From: Halorussus gelatinilyticus
Lineage (GTDB): Archaea; Halobacteriota; Halobacteria; Halobacteriales; Haladaptataceae
Length of the DNA: 64,000 nt
Direction: 5' to 3'
Assembly: GCF_023238445.1 (NCBI RefSeq)
Contig: NZ_CP096658.1
Coordinates: forward strand, 1,426,001-1,490,000
Shown here in pieces: positions 60,437-64,000 of this stretch. The position numbers and the translations under genes were made by a program. The notes under the pieces were generated by a model. That model was not told the origin of the DNA, did no database searches, and saw nothing but the letters and a program-made list of their open reading frames with translations. Within the stretch, counting starts at the first letter, position 1, and every line of letters begins with the position of its first letter.

Positions 60437-60475
60437 AGAAATATTCTTATCCTTATAACATTTAAAAATATTTCT
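60437..60475. promoter_or_regulatory. AT-rich inverted repeat upstream of prs
   Basis: AGAAATATT (60437-60445) and AATATTTCT (60467-60475) are exact complements, 21 bp apart, with further A/T-rich sequence between. The block lies between the propeller gene and prs and could end the former transcript or bind a regulator. Confidence 0.45.
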
Positions 60476-60502
60476 AAGAGGATTCTAGAGATTGCTTTCG
60501 TG

Positions 60503-61360
60503 CTACGGCGCGGCGACCGCTTCGACACCCCGCAACCCGAGAATCTGGTGATTCCAGCCGTCGCCGACCGACAACAAGAACGTGCCGTCGGCCGTGACCG
60601 CGTACGCGCCCGCGCCGTGGTCGAGCGCCACCACGTCGCCGGAGACGGGTAACTCGACCTCGCGCCACTCGCCCTCGTCGTGGGCGAACAGACCGTCCGT
60701 GCCCGCGGCGTGCGCCCGGCCGAGCGTTCCGGATTTCGACTTCTCGGCGCTGACGGTCCGGAACTCGCCGTCCAGCACGTCCATCCAGCCGTTGGCGAGT
60801 TTGTAGAGGCCCCCGTCGGTCGCGGCCAGCGGCACCCCCGCGGCCGACGCGTCGCGGACGCCCTCCAGACCGACGTGGTGGAGCCCCTCGCCCGCGACCC
60901 GGTAGACGCCCGAGTCGGCGGCCACGAGGTCGCCGTCGATCGCCCGCACGTCGCCCAACTCACCGAGTTCCGTCCAGTTATCCGCACTCGCGTCGGTCCC
61001 GGTTGCCCCGTCCTCGCGGACGACCGTCCCGTCATTGCGGGCCGCCACGAGGCCGCCGCCCGCGTCGCCGTCCGCGAACCCGACCGCGACCGCCGGACCG
61101 ACGCCGAGCGCCTCGAACTCGACGGTCGCTTCGCTCTCGTCGCCGAAGACGCCGACCAGCACGTCCTCGTCGGTCGCCACCGCGAGGCGGCCGTCTCGCC
61201 CCGCCGCGTCGCGGGCGGTACACCGGTGGGCCAGCCCGAACTCGCCCACGAGGTCGTCGGAGGTGTCCACGCGGGCGACGCCGAACTCGCCGGCGACGTA
61301 CACCGGGGTCGGTCCCTCGCTGGCGTCGTACACCCGCTTCTCGTCGATGCTGATTCCCAT
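60503..61360 (-). CDS. Beta-propeller protein, HVO_0234-type
   Basis: 285 residues from ATG (MGISIDEKRVYDASEGPTPV). Repeated blades can be read as short strands with Asp/Trp (GEFGVARVDTSDDLVG, GRLAVATDEDVLVGVFGD, ELGELGDVRAIDGDLVAADSG, GLYKLANGWMDVLDGE). The arrangement fits the haloarchaeal HVO_0234-type family, which also sits beside a PRPP-synthase gene in Haloferax as I recall. Such propellers are usually scaffolds. No catalytic residues seen. Confidence 0.8.
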   Translation of the reverse strand: MGISIDEKRVYDASEGPTPVYVAGEFGVARVDTSDDLVGEFGLAHRCTARDAAGRDGRLAVATDEDVLVGVFGDESEATVEFEALGVGPAVAVGFADGDAGGGLVAARNDGTVVREDGATGTDASADNWTELGELGDVRAIDGDLVAADSGVYRVAGEGLHHVGLEGVRDASAAGVPLAATDGGLYKLANGWMDVLDGEFRTVSAEKSKSGTLGRAHAAGTDGLFAHDEGEWREVELPVSGDVVALDHGAGAYAVTADGTFLLSVGDGWNHQILGLRGVEAVAAP

Positions 61361-61579
61361 ACTCGACAGACGGACGGAGAGTCGGGAAAACGTTCGGGTT
61401 CTGCGCGTTGGGTTCTTTTGGCGACCGCACGCGCCGGGTGGTCGGTGTCGCCGTCGTAGCACTTCCTCGTCTCGGCCCTCTCCTCCGCCCCCGACTCGTC
61501 AACACGCTAACGTAGTCAACGACTCTCTCGGGCGGCGCGCTCCGGAATAACTTTTGCCCGCGGGTCCTGAGCGTGGCAC
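61361..61579. other. Divergent promoter region before glmM
   Basis: 219 bp between the divergent propeller and phosphoglucosamine mutase genes. It has a TATA-like AATAACTTTTG about 25-30 bp upstream of the ATG at 61580 (61546-61556). No further structure is seen. Confidence 0.4.
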
Positions 61580-62944
61580 ATGAAAGTGTTCGGGTCCAGT
61601 GGTACTCGCGGGGTCGCCAACGAGGCGCTGACCCCCGAGTTCGTACTCAAAGTCGCCAAGGCGGCGGGGACCGTCTGGCGGACCGAGCGAGTGGCGGTCG
61701 CACGCGACACCCGCGCGACCGGCGGGATGCTGGCCGACGCAGCGGCCAGCGGTCTCGCCAGCGTCGGCGCGGACGTGGACAGACTCGGCATCATTCCGAC
61801 GCCGGGCGCGCAGGCCTACGCCGAGCGCGAGTCTACCCCGGTCGTGATGATAACCGCCTCGCACAACCCGCCGGAGTACAACGGGGTCAAGCTAATCGGC
61901 GTCGACGGCGTGGAACTCTCCGTCGAGGAACTGGAGCGCATCGAACAGAAGTTCCTCGCAGAGAAGTTCGACTCTGCTCGCTGGAGCGAGACGGGCGAGA
62001 GCCGGCGCGTCGAGGGCGCGCGCCGCGAGTACGTCGATGCCATGCTCGACGCGGTGGACCGCGAGACCATCGCGGACGCCGACCTGACCGTCGCGCTGGA
62101 CCCCGGCCACGGAGCCGGGTCGCTCACCAGTCCCGAGTTCTTCCGGCGACTCGGCTGTCGGGTCGTCACCGCCAACAGCCAGGCCGACGGCCACTTCCCC
62201 GGTCGGAACCCCGAACCTATCCCCGAGAATCTGGGCGACCTCGGCCGACTCGTCGAAGCCACGGACGCCGACGTGGGCATCGCCCACGACGGCGACGCCG
62301 ACCGCGCCATCTTCTACGACGAGAACGGCGAGTACGTCGAGGGCGACGCGACCCTCGCCGCGCTCGCGGCCGCGGAACTCGACGCCGGCGACTCGGTGGT
62401 CTCGGCGGTCAACGTCTCCCAGCGCCTCGTGGACGTGGCCGACGAGCAGGACGCCTACCTCGAACTGACGCCCATCGGCTCGACCAACATCATCACCCGC
62501 ATCCGCGAACTCCGCGAGCAGGGTAAGTCGGTCCCGGTCGCCGGCGAGGGAAACGGCGGCATCTTCTTCCCCGACTACCGACTCTCTCGCGACGGCGCGT
62601 ACACCGCCGCGCGCTTCCTCGAACTGCTGGCCGAGCGCCCCGCGAGCGAAGTCGTCGCGCCCTACGACGGCTACCACAACGTCCGGGTCAACATCGAGTA
62701 CGACACCGACGCCGAGCGCGAGGCCCTGCTGGACGCGGCCGAGCGCGAGGCCAACGACTCGGACGCCGAGACCACGACGCTCGACGGCTACCGCATCGAC
62801 TACGGCGACGCGTGGGTGCTGGCCCGGCCGAGCGGGACCGAACCGATGGTCCGCATCTACGCCGAGGCCCGCGACGAGGCCCGCGCCGAGGAACTGGCGA
62901 CGGAGTTCGAAGGCCAGTTGCGGGCGGCGAAGGCCGAGGTCTGA
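61580..62944 (+). CDS. glmM: Phosphoglucosamine mutase (GlmM-type phosphohexomutase)
   Basis: 454 residues. The phosphorylated serine is S94 in MITASHNPPEYNGVK; the magnesium loop is HDGDADRAIF, the sugar loop GEGNGG and the phosphate-binding loop RPSGTEPMVRIYAEA. This is the usual four-domain alpha-D-phosphohexomutase. GlmM converts glucosamine 6-phosphate to glucosamine 1-phosphate for UDP-GlcNAc; archaeal members may also act on glucose or mannose phosphates, so specificity is by homology. It is divergent from the propeller gene. Confidence 0.9.
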   Translation: MKVFGSSGTRGVANEALTPEFVLKVAKAAGTVWRTERVAVARDTRATGGMLADAAASGLASVGADVDRLGIIPTPGAQAYAERESTPVVMITASHNPPEYNGVKLIGVDGVELSVEELERIEQKFLAEKFDSARWSETGESRRVEGARREYVDAMLDAVDRETIADADLTVALDPGHGAGSLTSPEFFRRLGCRVVTANSQADGHFPGRNPEPIPENLGDLGRLVEATDADVGIAHDGDADRAIFYDENGEYVEGDATLAALAAAELDAGDSVVSAVNVSQRLVDVADEQDAYLELTPIGSTNIITRIRELREQGKSVPVAGEGNGGIFFPDYRLSRDGAYTAARFLELLAERPASEVVAPYDGYHNVRVNIEYDTDAEREALLDAAEREANDSDAETTTLDGYRIDYGDAWVLARPSGTEPMVRIYAEARDEARAEELATEFEGQLRAAKAEV

Positions 62945-62970
62945 CGAGACGCGATTTCAGAAATAGACTG

Positions 62971-63996
62971 CTACCGCTCGGGATACTCGTCCCGCGCGTC
63001 TTCTAACCGCGCTTTCTTCTCGCGCAACTCGTCCAACTCCGATTCCACCGCGCCGCTCGCCACCTTCTCGCGCTCCGAGTCCGACAACTCGGTCTTCGCT
63101 TCGGCGGCGGTCCGCAGGCGCTCGAATCGGTCGTCGTCGCGGACGAGCGACTGGACCTCGCGCAGGTCGGCGACCACCTCGTCGTCGGCGAACCGGGCGA
63201 CTACCGAGATGAGTTCCTCGATGCGCCACCGCAGGTCGGCCGCCGACCGCGGCGGCCAGTCGAGTCGGAGGGGGTCGGCGTCGAGTCGTTCGAGGTAGGT
63301 CTCGTTGGTCGCCACCGCGCGCTTGAGCGCGGCCGGGCTCTCGACGTAGTGGTCGAGTTTCGAGTTGGAGTAGCGGGCGTACTTCAGCAGGTCCGAAATC
63401 GGCTCGGTCCCCACGTCGCGGGTCTCGACGTACCCCCGGAGCGCCTCGGGCGGGTCGCGGAACTCGACCAGCGAGTAGTCCTCCGTCGCGGCCACGAACG
63501 ACAGCACCTCGCGGGCGCCGGCCGACGACCGGAACTCCCGGAACGCCTCGCCGACCGCTTCGTTGTAGCTCTCGATGGGGTCTCGAATCTCTTCGACCGG
63601 AGCGTCGAGGTCGGCGTCGCCGAGTTCGACCAGTCGCTCGCGCTCGGCGATTTCCTCGCGCACGTCGGCGAGCGCACGGCCGACCTCCCGGCGGACCTCG
63701 CGGTACGCCGCCAGCGCCTCCCGGCGCTCGTCCAGCAGTCCGGCGATGTCGCTCGCGTCGGCGAGTCGCTCGCGGGCCGCGGCGAAGTCCGACTCGCTCA
63801 GTCGGCGCTTGTCGAAGCGGTCGTCGGCGTCCTCGAAGGCCTCGCGCTCGGGCAGGTCGTCGGGCAGGTCCTCGACCAGCGACGTGAACTGCTCCTGAAA
63901 CTGGATGAAGTTCTTGAAGTTCTCCTTGCCGGTGCCGGTCGCCTGCCCCTCGTAGCGGTCCAGCAGGTCGGTCGCCCGGTCGTAGGCGTCGGCCAC
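62971..63996 (-). CDS. Coiled-coil haloarchaeal protein (DUF7118-like), possibly incomplete
   Basis: 341 residues read to the window edge; the GTG at 63996 may be a start, but the gene could begin beyond the window. Mostly helical with coiled-coil segments (about 85-135 and 290-335: DERREALAAYREVRREVGRA, SELDELREKKARLEDARDEYPER). A central conserved patch has LVEFRDPPEALRGYVETRDVGTEPISDLLKYARYSNSKLDHYVE. It resembles a haloarchaeal family I recall as DUF7118. Function unknown. It converges with glmM. Confidence 0.65.
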   Translation of the reverse strand: MADAYDRATDLLDRYEGQATGTGKENFKNFIQFQEQFTSLVEDLPDDLPEREAFEDADDRFDKRRLSESDFAAARERLADASDIAGLLDERREALAAYREVRREVGRALADVREEIAERERLVELGDADLDAPVEEIRDPIESYNEAVGEAFREFRSSAGAREVLSFVAATEDYSLVEFRDPPEALRGYVETRDVGTEPISDLLKYARYSNSKLDHYVESPAALKRAVATNETYLERLDADPLRLDWPPRSAADLRWRIEELISVVARFADDEVVADLREVQSLVRDDDRFERLRTAAEAKTELSDSEREKVASGAVESELDELREKKARLEDARDEYPER

Positions 63997-64000
63997 GCGC

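Overview
This window is GC-rich (roughly 65%) haloarchaeal (class Halobacteria) chromosome. The signs are very acidic proteins, an A-type ATP synthase operon in archaeal order, MCM, TFB, an RPA with its partner protein, TATA/leaderless starts, tRNAs without an encoded CCA, and many families known only from haloarchaea. Genus cannot be fixed from the sequence; a Halorussus-like genome is only a guess.

Layout. 1-1121: electron-transfer flavoprotein genes (alpha subunit cut by the window edge). 1200-4386: a membrane-anchored winged-helix protein divergent from a secreted protein, then a pilin-like protein. 4572-5198: a VTE3/UbiE-like quinone methyltransferase. 5667-14716: the complete ATP synthase locus atpH-I-K-E-C-F-A-B-D, with extra promoter and terminator signals before atpK and atpD. 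14786-18967: small proteins, a TRAM protein, a Tfx regulator, an SDR-fold protein and a Dph6-type ligase. 18995-21461: sugar nucleotidyltransferase with a small partner gene, and a LysE-type exporter. 21565-24080: RPA and its COG3390 partner, then two small zinc-finger proteins. 24162-29875: histidine-utilisation operon hutU-G-I-H, with a divergent HTH regulator at 29963-30607. 30617-35790: MscS channel, membrane protein, ribbon-helix-helix protein, tRNA-His, an SRAP protein and a CBS-domain site-2 protease. 35967-37175: a lone TnpB. 37508-43273: cupin, a Ski2-like helicase, a HalOD1 protein and an SLC13/TrkA-C transporter. 43345-50496: tRNA-Pro, MCM, then a co-directional set of poorly known genes ending in a MinD/ParA ATPase, followed by TFB. 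50648-54824: an uncharacterised protein, a tiny Shine-Dalgarno-led peptide, a MinD-fold protein without P-loop lysines, a HIT protein, and a divergent wHTH/HAD pair. 54956-63996: IleRS, an AT-rich methyltransferase, PRPP synthase, a beta-propeller protein, phosphoglucosamine mutase and an incomplete coiled-coil protein.

Functional picture. The window is mostly housekeeping: energy conservation (ATP synthase, ETF, quinone methylation), replication and repair (MCM, RPA, helicase, SRAP), translation (IleRS, two tRNAs, Dph6) and nucleotide/amino-sugar supply (Prs, GlmM). The hut operon is one complete catabolic unit. Signs of mobile or foreign DNA are few: a solo TnpB, a low-GC methyltransferase gene, a gene remnant next to tRNA-Pro and a decayed wHTH remnant.

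The least explained elements are the 20-residue peptide gene at 51209-51271, the gene cluster between MCM and TFB with an AT-rich palindrome inside it, a predicted three-way-junction RNA upstream of the zinc-finger genes, direct and inverted repeats in the wHTH/HAD intergenic region, three separate intergenic arrays of 18-21 bp tandem repeats, and a dispersed intergenic repeat. All base-pairing and operator statements come from reading the sequence by eye; no folding or database search was run.
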